A stretch of DNA of 64,000 bases from Anaeromyxobacter sp. (GTDB taxonomy: Bacteria; Myxococcota; Myxococcia; Myxococcales; Anaeromyxobacteraceae), in contig JADKCZ010000005.1 in NCBI GenBank assembly GCA_016718565.1, forward strand, positions 310,001-374,000, written 5' to 3'. Positions 21,949-30,630 of this stretch are shown piece after piece. The notes beneath the pieces were generated by a model. That model made no database searches, was not told the origin of the DNA, and saw only the letters and a program-made list of their open reading frames with translations. The position numbers and the translations under genes are program-made. The number at the start of each line of letters is the position of its first letter. Within the stretch, counting starts at the first letter, position 1.

Positions 21949-22428
21949 ATGAAGCGCAGCCGGGAGCTGAGGCCACTGTCCGCCGAGCACCACCAGGCCC
22001 TCCTGGTGGCCTTCCAGCTCAGGAAGTCGCTGGAGGGACACCCCGAGGCGGCGGGGGCGCCCAGGGACCTCCCCGGGCTGGTCTCGCTGACCCGCCGCTT
22101 CGAGGAGCAGGTCTTCACGCCGCACGCCCGGGCCGAGGAGGAGCTGCTGGGGCGGTACCTCACGGCGACCGACCTGAAGCGGCTGGCCGCCGAGCACGTC
22201 GAGCTGAAGCGGCTGGCCACGGCGGCCCGCGCGCCGCAGCCCGGGGAGCAGCGCAGCGCGCTCGGCGCCTTCGCCGAGCTCCTGGAGCGCCACGTGCGGT
22301 GGGAGGAGCGGGAGCTCTTCCCCTACGCCGAGGACCACGTGGACGGCGAGGCGCTGGCGGCCATCGGCGGCGAGCTGGAGAAGCGGCTGGTGCTGCAGGG
22401 CCAGGGGACCAAGCCGGCCCGGCGGTGA
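21949..22428 (+). CDS. hemerythrin-like HHE-domain protein
   Basis: The 159-residue four-helix protein has a di-iron ligand pattern: HHQALL near residue 14, then HARAEEELL (about 60), the HVELK region and HVRWEERELFPY (about 113-124). HHE proteins bind O2 or NO or act in iron and redox homeostasis in the cytoplasm. There is no signal peptide. It is divergent from the fadI operon and precedes a membrane redox cassette. Confidence 0.88.
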   Translation: MKRSRELRPLSAEHHQALLVAFQLRKSLEGHPEAAGAPRDLPGLVSLTRRFEEQVFTPHARAEEELLGRYLTATDLKRLAAEHVELKRLATAARAPQPGEQRSALGAFAELLERHVRWEERELFPYAEDHVDGEALAAIGGELEKRLVLQGQGTKPARR

Positions 22429-22525
22429 CGGCGCGGGCCGGGCGGTGGCCGTGGCGGCCCGCCCGGGCCAGCCCAAGCGGGCCGGGCGGAGCGGGCCCCC
22501 GGGGTGTCACGAGAGGAGCCACCTC

Positions 22526-23164
22526 ATGCGCCCCGCCCCGCACCTCGCCCTGCTCGCCCTGCTCTCCCTGCTCGCCGCCCCGGCCAGCGCCGAGGGGCCC
22601 GGCCCCGCGCCGGCGCTCGACCTCGCGCCCGCGGCGCCCGCCGCGCCCCCGCCCGGCCTCGACTTCGACCTGCTCGAGCCCACCCTGGCGGCGCCCTCCG
22701 CGGTGGACCCGGCCTTCGGGCGCGCCGTGGAGCGGCGCCGCTCCATGCTCGGCCTCCACCAGGCCCTGGGCATCGCCACCGTGGCCTCGCTGGCCGCCAC
22801 CAGCGTGGTCGGCCAGCTGCAGTTCGACGACCGCTTCCGCGGCGGCGGCGACACCGGCACCTGGAAGATGCCCCACCGGGCCCTGGTGATCACCTCCAGC
22901 GCCCTCTTCGTCTCGGCCGGCCTGCTCGGCGTGCTGGCGCCGGAGCCCTACGCCAAGCGCGGCGGGCGGGCCGACAGCGCCACCCTGCACAAGGTGGCCA
23001 TGGGCGTGGCCACCGCCGGCATGGTGGCCCAGGTGGTCCTGGGCATCGCGGCGCGCGGCAAGGCCGGCACCACCCGCGAGCGCGACCTGGCGGTGGCCCA
23101 CCAGGTCCTCGGCTACTCCACGCTGGGCGCCGCCACCGTGGGCGCGGCGGTCCTCTTCTTCTGA
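22526..23164 (+). CDS. b561-like four-helix membrane protein with signal peptide
   Basis: The 212-residue protein starts with a signal peptide ending at ASAEG. A Pro/Ala linker follows, then four hydrophobic helices, each with a His near its start: LGLHQALGIATVASLAAT, PHRALVITSSALFV, TLHKVAMGVATAG and VAHQVLGYSTLGAATVG. This spacing resembles bis-heme b561/DUF2231-type cytochromes, but heme binding is inference. The next gene encodes a YceI protein, which in E. coli also neighbours a b561 gene. An AGGAG ribosome-binding site precedes ATG 22526. Confidence 0.72.
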   Translation: MRPAPHLALLALLSLLAAPASAEGPGPAPALDLAPAAPAAPPPGLDFDLLEPTLAAPSAVDPAFGRAVERRRSMLGLHQALGIATVASLAATSVVGQLQFDDRFRGGGDTGTWKMPHRALVITSSALFVSAGLLGVLAPEPYAKRGGRADSATLHKVAMGVATAGMVAQVVLGIAARGKAGTTRERDLAVAHQVLGYSTLGAATVGAAVLFF

Positions 23165-23181
23165 CGTCCCCGAGCCTGCCC

Positions 23182-23850
23182 GTGCCCCACGCCACCCGCC
23201 CCGCCGCCCCGCCCCTCGCCGCCCGCCACGCGGGCGCGCCGCCCGCCCGGTCGGCGCCGCGCCTCGCCGCCCTGGCCCTGCTGGCGCCGCTGCTGCTGCC
23301 GGTGCTGCTGGGCCTGTCCACCACCGCGGCCCGCGCCGCCGACGGCCCGGTGGACCTCGCGGTGAAGCCCGGCTCGACGCTGGCCTACACCCTGGTCCAC
23401 AAGTTCCACGAGGTGGTGGGCGTCTCCAGGACCGTGGAGGGCAAGGCCCGCCTCCTGCCCGGCGGCGGGGTGCAGGTGATGGTGCGCGCCCGGGTGGACT
23501 CCTTCGACTCCGGCAACGGCAACCGCGACGCCCACATGCTGGAGGCCACCGAGGCGGCCCGCTTCCCCTTCGTCACGCTCAAGGCGGTGGGCGCCGTGGC
23601 GGCGCCGGCCGCCTACCCCGCCGAGGCGGCGGTGACGCTGAGAGGCGAGCTCTCCTTCCACGGCGTGACCAGGGCGGTGGAGGTGCCGGTCACGGTGGCC
23701 TTCACCTCGCCGCGCGCCGCCACCGCCGAGGCCGGGCTCACCATCTCGCTCGACGGCCACGGGGTGGAGCGCCCGTCCCTGCTCTTCGTGAAGGTGGACG
23801 ACCCGCTGGTGGTGAAGGCCAGCCTGCGGCTCGAGGCGGAGGCGCCATGA
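23182..23850 (+). CDS. YceI-family periplasmic lipid-binding protein
   Basis: The 222-residue protein has a signal peptide (LALLAPLLLPVLLGLSTTAARA, given only as position about 36-57) and then a YceI lipocalin-like beta-barrel, whose members bind isoprenoid quinones or amphiphiles. Typical segments are HKFHEVVGVSRTVEGKA, DSFDSGNGNRDAHMLE and GELSFHGVTRAVEVPV. GTG 23182 is the best start, 17 bases after the b561-like gene. The stop overlaps the Rieske gene by ATGA. Context suggests a quinone-linked redox role at the periplasmic face. Confidence 0.9.
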   Translation: MPHATRPAAPPLAARHAGAPPARSAPRLAALALLAPLLLPVLLGLSTTAARAADGPVDLAVKPGSTLAYTLVHKFHEVVGVSRTVEGKARLLPGGGVQVMVRARVDSFDSGNGNRDAHMLEATEAARFPFVTLKAVGAVAAPAAYPAEAAVTLRGELSFHGVTRAVEVPVTVAFTSPRAATAEAGLTISLDGHGVERPSLLFVKVDDPLVVKASLRLEAEAP

Positions 23851-24656
23851 CGCCAACGGGGAAGGGGCTGGGGCGGCGCGGGTTCCTGGCGGTGCTGGGC
23901 GGGGGCGGCGCGGCGGCCGTGGCTGGCGCGGCGCTGCCCGGCTGCGCCCCCACCAACGGCCCGGCCCCCTCGGTGTCGGTGCCGCCGCCGGACCAGGACG
24001 GCAACGTGATCTTCCGGCTGGCCGACTTCCCCGACCTCGACCGGCCCGGCGGGGCGGTCATCGCCCGGGCGGCCGGCATGGACCCGCTGCTGGTGGTGCG
24101 CACCCCGGTGGGCGACGTGGCCGCCGTGTCGGCCACCTGCACGCACCAGGGCTGCCCGCTCGGCTTCGAGGACCCCGAGGTGGTCTGCCCCTGCCACCAG
24201 TCGCGCTTCGACCTGGGCGGCGCCGTGCTGAAGGCGCCCGCCACCGCGCCGCTCGCCACCTTCCTGGCCAGCTACGACTCCGCCACCGGCCTGGTCACCA
24301 TCGCGCTGGCCAGCTTCCCCCCGGTGGTGGCCGGCGCGGTGACGCTCCTCTTCTCCCGCTTCCCCGAGCTGCAGGCGCCCGGCGGCTCGGCGGTGGGCCG
24401 GCCGGCCGGGTTCGACAGCCCCATCCTGGTGATGGCGCTGGCCGGCGGCGCCTTCGCCGCCGTGAACGCCCGCTGCCCGCACCAGGGGTGCACGGTGGCC
24501 TTCCCGGCCAGCGGCGGCGGGCAGGTGGTCTGCCCCTGCCACCTGTCGCGCTTCCAGGTGGACGGCGCCCTGGTGACCGGGCCGGCCACGGTCGGGCTGG
24601 CCGCCTACCCGGCGGTGGCCGACGCGCTGGGGGTGGTGGTGACGCTGCCGGGGTAG
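23847..24656 (+). CDS. double-Rieske [2Fe-2S] Tat-type lipoprotein
   Basis: The 269-residue protein has a twin-arginine signal (LGRRGFLAVL) ending in a lipobox-like LPGC (Cys about residue 32), so it may be exported folded and lipid-anchored. It carries two complete Rieske domains in tandem. Domain 1 has CTHQGC (about 92-97) and CPCHQSRF (about 112-119); domain 2 has CPHQGC (about 211-216) and CPCHLSRF (about 231-238). Each supplies the full Cys2His2 ligand set, so the protein should hold two clusters. Rieske proteins normally carry one; the arrangement looks like an internal duplication. It is the last gene of a b561-like/YceI/Rieske unit. Confidence 0.9.
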   Translation: MTPTGKGLGRRGFLAVLGGGGAAAVAGAALPGCAPTNGPAPSVSVPPPDQDGNVIFRLADFPDLDRPGGAVIARAAGMDPLLVVRTPVGDVAAVSATCTHQGCPLGFEDPEVVCPCHQSRFDLGGAVLKAPATAPLATFLASYDSATGLVTIALASFPPVVAGAVTLLFSRFPELQAPGGSAVGRPAGFDSPILVMALAGGAFAAVNARCPHQGCTVAFPASGGGQVVCPCHLSRFQVDGALVTGPATVGLAAYPAVADALGVVVTLPG

Positions 24657-24702
24657 GTGGCCGCGAACCCTTCCCGGGGCGCGCCGGCTCCCAGCAACCA
24701 CC

Positions 24703-24852
24703 ATGAACGATCTCCTCCAGCTCGCGCTCTTCGTCGTCGGCTGGGTGATCCTCCAGCGGTACGTGCTGCCCCGGCTCGGCGTGCGCGGTTGAGGCGTGCC
24801 CCCCCGGCGCCCGGGCGGCGCCGACGACGACCAGCCGCGGCCCGGCTGCTGA
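24703..24852 (+). CDS. tiny membrane protein, 29 aa, or 49 aa if TGA 24790 is read as Sec
   Basis: The ORF from ATG 24703 encodes MNDLLQLALFVVGWVILQRY then VLPRLGVRG and TGA (24790-24792): one helix with a short basic tail. The frame stays open for 19 codons after the TGA and ends RPGC-TGA (24850-24852). A 7-bp hairpin (24805-24811 with 24817-24823, loop CGGGC) starts 12 nt after the TGA. Its apical loop is 19 nt away, within the range for bacterial SECIS elements, but it lacks the GU seen in strong examples. I include the extension only as a possibility; the safe reading is a 29-residue single-helix peptide at 24703-24792. No clear ribosome-binding site. Confidence 0.45.
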
Positions 24853-24940
24853 GCGCCCCCGGCGCGACCTCCACCCTGGCGTCGAGCCGGCGGGGCCCGC
24901 CGCGGCTCGCCCGGCCGCCGGCCGCGGAGTAGAAGGGCCC

Positions 24941-25848
24941 GTGCCCGACACCCGCCAGCAGCGCATCGGCCTCCTCTACGGCCTGGCCGCCTACCTGGCG
25001 TGGGGGCTCCTGCCCCTCTACTTCCGCGCCCTGCGCGGCGTGCCCCCGCTGGAGATCCTGGCCCACCGGGTGGTCTGGTCGGTGCTGCTGCTGGCCGGGC
25101 TGGTGACCTTCCTGCGCCGCTGGCCCGAGGTGATCCGCCCGCTCGCCACCGGCCGCGGCCGGCTCACCCTGCTGGCCACCACCACCCTCATCACCGTGAA
25201 CTGGGGCGTCTACATCTGGGCGGTGCACGCCGGGCGGGTGCTGGAGGCCAGCCTGGGCTACTTCGTGAACCCGCTGGTCAACGTGCTGCTGGGCGTCCTC
25301 TTCCTGGGCGAGGCGCTGACGCGCCGCCAGCTCTGGGCGGTGGGGCTGGCCGGGCTGGGCGTGGCGGCGCTGGTGCTCTCGGCGGGCGCGCTCCCCTGGG
25401 TGGCGCTGGTGCTGGCGGTGAGCTTCGGCTTCTACGGCCTGCTCCGGAAGCGCGCCCGCATCGACGCGGTGGCCGGGCTCTTCTCCGAGACGGCGCTGCT
25501 GGCGCCGCTGGCCCTGGGCCTGCTGGTGGTCCTGTGGCGGGACGGGACCGGCCACCTGGGCGCCGCGCCGCGCACCACCTGGCTGCTGGTGGCGGCCGGC
25601 CTGGTGACCGCCCTGCCCCTCATCTGGTTCGCGGTGGGGGTGCAGCGGCTGCGGCTCTCCACCATCGGGCTGCTGCAGTACCTGGCCCCCACCATGCAGT
25701 TCGCCATCGCGGTCTTCGTCTTCGGCGAGGCCTTCACCGCGGCCCACGCCGTGGCCTTCGCCTGCATCTGGTCGTCGCTGGCGCTCTACACCTGGGACGT
25801 CCTCGCCGGGGTTGCCCGGGCGGGCGGGCGGCTCTACCGTGCCGACCC

Positions 25849-25852
<4 letters not shown>
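24941..25852 (+). CDS. rarD: RarD-type EamA-family transporter
   Basis: The 303-residue integral membrane protein has about ten helices. The RarD/EamA layout is clear: GLAAYLAWGLLPLYFRAL, NWGVYIWAVHAGRVLEASLGY and the C-terminal LLQYLAPTMQFAIAVFVFGE. Such proteins are predicted metabolite exporters. A TAGAAG element (24930-24935) ends five bases before GTG 24941, so the transcript is probably leaderless. The stop overlaps the ABC ATPase gene by GTGA. Confidence 0.9.
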
Positions 25853-26855
<1,003 letters not shown>

Positions 26856-26859
<4 letters not shown>

Positions 26860-27599
26860 GAGGCCGTGGAGAGGTCCCCGCCCACCGCCCCGGCCCGGTG
26901 GAAGGCGCAGGTCTCGCCCAGGCACTCCCGGTTCTCCTCGCTCCACTCGCAGGGGGCGCCGCGCGCCTCCAGGCGGGTGTCCAGCGCCTCGCGGGAGAAC
27001 CTGGCCGCGGCCAGGATGGAGAGGAAGGTGTCCCGCTTGCAGCAGCGCGGGCCGCCGGCGGCGGCCACCAGGCCGAGCGCCTCGGCGGTGAGGCCGTTCG
27101 AGAGGCTCCAGGCCTCGGTGGAGAGCGGGGTGGCCCCGGTGATGATGGAGGCGAAGATGCCGGCGCCGATGGCCGCGCCGCAGGCGCCCTGGAAGCCGCA
27201 CAGGCCGCCCACCAGCGGCTCGGACCGCCGCCGCGCCTCGGCCACCCGCCCGGCCCTTCGCTCCGGCTCGCCGCAGGCGTTGGAGATGGCCGCCAGCAGC
27301 GCCGCCGGCACCAGGAAGTGGTGCTCCGGGCCGTGCAGCTTGACGCTCGGGTGGCGCATCAGCCCCTGGGCGATGGCCATGGGGTCGGTGAGCGTGGTGG
27401 CGGCGCAGAACCGCTCGATGACGTCCCTGGCCTCCCCGGCGTGGCAGCCGTCGCAGACGAAGTGCCCCTCCTGGCAGGCGGCGGCGCTGGGCCTGGCCTG
27501 CCCGCACAGGGCGCAGGTCATCGCCACGGTGCCGAGCCGGTAGGTGATGGGCCGGCCGCAGAGGAGGCAGCCGGCGTGGTGGGTGGTGGGGTCGGGCAC
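26856..27599 (-). CDS. DUF5714-type cysteine-rich protein
   Basis: The 247-residue cytosolic protein has an N-terminal zinc-ribbon pair CLLCG and CALCG (about 11-30), then CDGC, a helical body with CGFQGACGAAIGAGIFASI, GGPRCCKRD and a C-terminal CLGETCAFHR. The layout matches DUF5714 proteins found beside redox or radical SAM enzymes in anaerobes. Function is unknown; the many cysteines suggest metal binding. GTG 27599 starts at the first zinc ribbon; the frame is open further upstream but looks non-coding there. A CACGGCG/CGCCGTG hairpin (27631-27650) lies in the leader. Confidence 0.7.
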
Positions 27600-27810
27600 G
27601 GGTGGCTCGCTCGGGGGTGGGTCAGCTTGGCACGGCGTCGTCGCGCCGTGTGAGCCGAGGGCGGGAGGCCCCGGTTCAGGGGTGCGCCGCGGGGCGCAGG
27701 ACCCGTGAGGAGGAGGACCGCCGCCGACCGCGGTCACACGGGCTGCGCCATGCTGCTCTCCTGTGGGGGGCCTCCGCCGCGGCGTGGCGCACCTCCCGCC
27801 AGGAGGCGCC

Positions 27811-29196
27811 ATGACCCCGACGCTCACCACGCTGCTCGCCTCGCTCGCGCTCGTGGGCCCGCCCACCCTCGACCTGCAGGAGGCCGGCCCGGAGTCGAGG
27901 GGGAGCGCTCCGCCCGCCGCCCTCTCCGGCCCGAAGGTCCTCCCGCCCTTCGGCCTCGTCCCGCCCGGCTCCCCCGCCCTGCGCGCCGATCAGCCGGTCC
28001 GCTGCCTCTACGGCCCCTCTGGCGCCTTCCGCGCCCAGTGCGACGACCGGGCGCGCCGCTGCCTGGTGGCCCAGGACGCCATGCTCGACGCCGAGGGGCG
28101 CCCGTCGGGCCCGCTCGAGCAGGCCGGCGCCTGCCTCGCGCCCGCCATCCGCGAGGCCGACCTGGCCGGCTGGACGCTGGTGCCGGCGCTGGCCGACACG
28201 CCGCCCGGCTACCGCCGCGACGAGCGGCAGCGCGCCACCCAGGTGAGCTTCGACCTGGGGCGGCGGCTCTGGCTGGGCTTCGGCGCCGCGGTGGGCGGCC
28301 AGCCCTGGCAGCCGGGGGCGCTGGCCTCCTCGGGCCTGCGGCTCGACGTGCCCTTCACCTGGGGTGAGGCCCGGGCGCTCGGCCGGGTGCGGGCGCTGGA
28401 GGGCTTCACCGCGGTGGACGGCAGCGCCGCCGAGCTCAGCGCCGTCTCGGTGGACTTCAGCCGCGCCTACCCCCACCCGCTGCTCCGGCTCACCACCTTC
28501 TTCGGCACGCCGCGCCGCTACGACCCGCCCCTCTACGTCGGGCTATGGGCCGAGGCGCTGCGCTTCGAGAGCCTGAGGACCCGGGCCGGCGGGCGCCACG
28601 AGCGGACCGGCGCGCTGGCGGCGGCCCTCACCTTCGACTTCTGGCGCTCGGCCGACTTCGGCTCCTTCCTGCGGGCGCGCACCGGCGGCGGCTGGGAGAA
28701 GGCCTCCGGGCGCGACGACGGCGACTGGGCGGTGCACTGGCTGGTGGAGGGCGAGGTGGCGCTCGACGAGGACGGCCTCTCGCACCTGCGCGGCGCCGCC
28801 GGCAGCGAGCTCGTCCTTCCGGCCGGCGACGGCCCGGCCGCGCCGCTGCCGGACCGGCGCTGGCGCCACCAGGCCCGCCTGGAGTGGGAGCGCATCCTGG
28901 TCTCGGTGAACGACCAGCCGGTGTCGCTGGTGGTGCTGGGGCGCGCCAGCCGCCGCACCGACGTGCCCGACTGGCCGGACGGCTGGACCGCGGAGGCCAC
29001 CGCGCAGCTGCGCGTCAACCTGTGGGCGCCGCCGCGCCGCTCGGCCGGGGCGGTCGCTCCCGGACTCACCCCGGCGGCCGTCCCCGCCCTCGCGCCGGCG
29101 GCCTCCGACGCCTCCCGCGCCGAGCCGCCGCCGGCCCAGGCCGCGCCGGCCGCGCCCGCCGCGCCGCCACCGCCGGGATCTCCCGAGCGGCCGTGA
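27811..29196 (+). CDS. exported protein of unknown function, possible outer-membrane beta-barrel (paralogue of next gene)
   Basis: The 461-residue protein has a short N-terminal hydrophobic segment, an N-terminal domain with paired cysteines (CLYG, CDD, CLVA, CLAP), then about 300 residues of alternating polar/hydrophobic strands rich in Arg and Trp (LGRRLWLGFGAAVGG, ARLEWERILVSVNDQP). It ends in a Pro/Ala-rich tail. The segment ERILVSVNDQPVSLVVLGR recurs as ERVVLAVNDRPIALALWLG in the following gene, so the two are paralogues or share a domain. An AGGAGGC site precedes ATG 27811. The stop overlaps the next GTG. Confidence 0.65.
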   Translation: MTPTLTTLLASLALVGPPTLDLQEAGPESRGSAPPAALSGPKVLPPFGLVPPGSPALRADQPVRCLYGPSGAFRAQCDDRARRCLVAQDAMLDAEGRPSGPLEQAGACLAPAIREADLAGWTLVPALADTPPGYRRDERQRATQVSFDLGRRLWLGFGAAVGGQPWQPGALASSGLRLDVPFTWGEARALGRVRALEGFTAVDGSAAELSAVSVDFSRAYPHPLLRLTTFFGTPRRYDPPLYVGLWAEALRFESLRTRAGGRHERTGALAAALTFDFWRSADFGSFLRARTGGGWEKASGRDDGDWAVHWLVEGEVALDEDGLSHLRGAAGSELVLPAGDGPAAPLPDRRWRHQARLEWERILVSVNDQPVSLVVLGRASRRTDVPDWPDGWTAEATAQLRVNLWAPPRRSAGAVAPGLTPAAVPALAPAASDASRAEPPPAQAAPAAPAAPPPPGSPERP

Positions 29197-30059
29197 GCCT
29201 GGCCGCCGCCCTCCTCTCGGCCCTCGCGGTCGCGGGGGACCCCTGCCTCGTCGCCGACGAGGCGGGGCGCCCCGTCGTGGCCTGCTTCGACCCGGGCAAC
29301 CGGCTGGAGCTGGCCGCCGGCGCCCGGACCGCGGACCAGGGGCCGGGGGAGGGCGGGGCGCTCGAGCTCTCGGCCGCCTGGCGCTGGCGCGGCGACACCC
29401 GCGACCAGTCGGGGGCGGTGTCCTGGCGGCGCGACCAGCTGGTGCTGGACGCCGCGGCGGCGCTCCGAGGCGGGCGGGTCACCGGGGCGCGGGCCCTGGC
29501 GTGGCGCGGCGCCTTCGTGCGGCGGCTGGCCGAGCCCTTCATCCTCCTGCCCGGCCCGCGCCCGGTGCGGCTCCCCTTCCCCTTCGACGTGGGCATGCTG
29601 GTGGAGGCCGGCGGGGTGCGCTGGGAGCGGGCCCGCGAGCGGGAGGCCGAGGTGCGGCTGCTCCGCTCCACCCTGCTGCTCGACCTGGCCCGCCACCTGC
29701 CCGGGGTGCGGCGCGCCGGCTTCGGGCCGGAGCTGGCCTACGACCTGTGGCTCTCGCGCGACGCCGCCCCGGTGCACCTGCTGGTGCCCTTCACCGGCGG
29801 CGCCCTCGACCTGGCAGCCGAGTCGGCCGACGGGCTCTGGGTGGCCACGCTCGCGGCGCGGGCCGGCGCGGCGCTGCGGGTGCCGGGCGGCTTCGCCGGC
29901 TACGCCTCGGCGGCGCTCGGCCTGGAGCGGGTGGTGCTGGCGGTGAACGACCGGCCGATCGCGCTGGCGCTCTGGCTCGGCGGCGAGCGCGGCGCCACCG
30001 GGCGCGGTCCGGCTCGGGTGGAGGCGGCCCTGCTGCTCCGGGTGGCCCAGCCGCGCTGA
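29193..30059 (+). CDS. exported protein related to the preceding gene
   Basis: The 288-residue protein has an N-terminal signal-like segment (VSLAAALLSALAVAGDP). The rest is strand-rich, with the shared block VNDRPIALALWLGG near the C-terminus. It lacks the cysteine-rich N-terminal domain and Pro/Ala tail of its partner. GTG 29193 overlaps the upstream TGA, so translation is coupled, consistent with a two-component envelope structure (inference). I do not recognise the family. Confidence 0.65.
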   Translation: MSLAAALLSALAVAGDPCLVADEAGRPVVACFDPGNRLELAAGARTADQGPGEGGALELSAAWRWRGDTRDQSGAVSWRRDQLVLDAAAALRGGRVTGARALAWRGAFVRRLAEPFILLPGPRPVRLPFPFDVGMLVEAGGVRWERAREREAEVRLLRSTLLLDLARHLPGVRRAGFGPELAYDLWLSRDAAPVHLLVPFTGGALDLAAESADGLWVATLAARAGAALRVPGGFAGYASAALGLERVVLAVNDRPIALALWLGGERGATGRGPARVEAALLLRVAQPR

Positions 30060-30118
30060 GCCGGCGGGAAGGACGGGGCCTGGCCCCACCCGGGGGCCGA
30101 GAAGGCCTAGGCTGTGGC

Positions 30119-30532
30119 ATGCCCAGCGAGCGCTTCGTGGCCAGCCGGTGGACCCGCGGCAACCACCTCTTCCCCACCGTCATCGAGGTCACCGAGGCCG
30201 CCGTCATCCGGCGGCGCCGCACCGTGTTCACCAGGAGCGAGGCCAGCCTCCACCTGCAGCGGGTCGCCTCGGTGGGCATCCAGACCGGGTTGATCTGGTC
30301 CGACCTCACCATCGAGAGCACCGGCGGCGCCGAGGCCATCACCAGCCACGGCCACCTGAAGGCCGACGCCCGGCGCATCCGGGACCTGGTGACGGCCGCC
30401 CAGCAGGCCCAGCTGCCGGCCCCGGCCGACCCCGGGGCCACCCGGGTCTGCCCGTCCTGCGCCGAGACGGTCAAGGCGGCGGCCAGGGTCTGCCGCTACT
30501 GCAACCGCGAGCTGCCCGCCGGGCCGGGCTGA
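30119..30532 (+). CDS. PH-like domain plus zinc-ribbon protein
   Basis: The 137-residue cytosolic protein has an N-terminal strand-rich domain (about 1-95: TVIEVTEAAVIRRRR, IWSDLTIESTGG) of bacterial PH/DUF304 type. A C-terminal zinc ribbon follows with CPSC (about 110) and CRYC (about 128). TAGGCT (30108-30113) ends five bases before ATG 30119, predicting a leaderless mRNA. Role unknown. Confidence 0.75.
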   Translation: MPSERFVASRWTRGNHLFPTVIEVTEAAVIRRRRTVFTRSEASLHLQRVASVGIQTGLIWSDLTIESTGGAEAITSHGHLKADARRIRDLVTAAQQAQLPAPADPGATRVCPSCAETVKAAARVCRYCNRELPAGPG

Positions 30533-30630
30533 GCCCCGGGTCGGCGCGGCGGGGGTCGCGCCGGGCCGCCCACCCTCGAGCCTGGCCACGCTGCCCGCGC
30601 CGTGCCTGGCGCAGGGCAGCGGCTCCTCTC

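Noticed and set aside
27627..27642. TTGGCACGG as a sigma-54 promoter
   Set aside because: Plus-strand -24-like half only; the -12 GC is absent at 10-bp spacing, and the adjacent DUF5714 gene is on the other strand.
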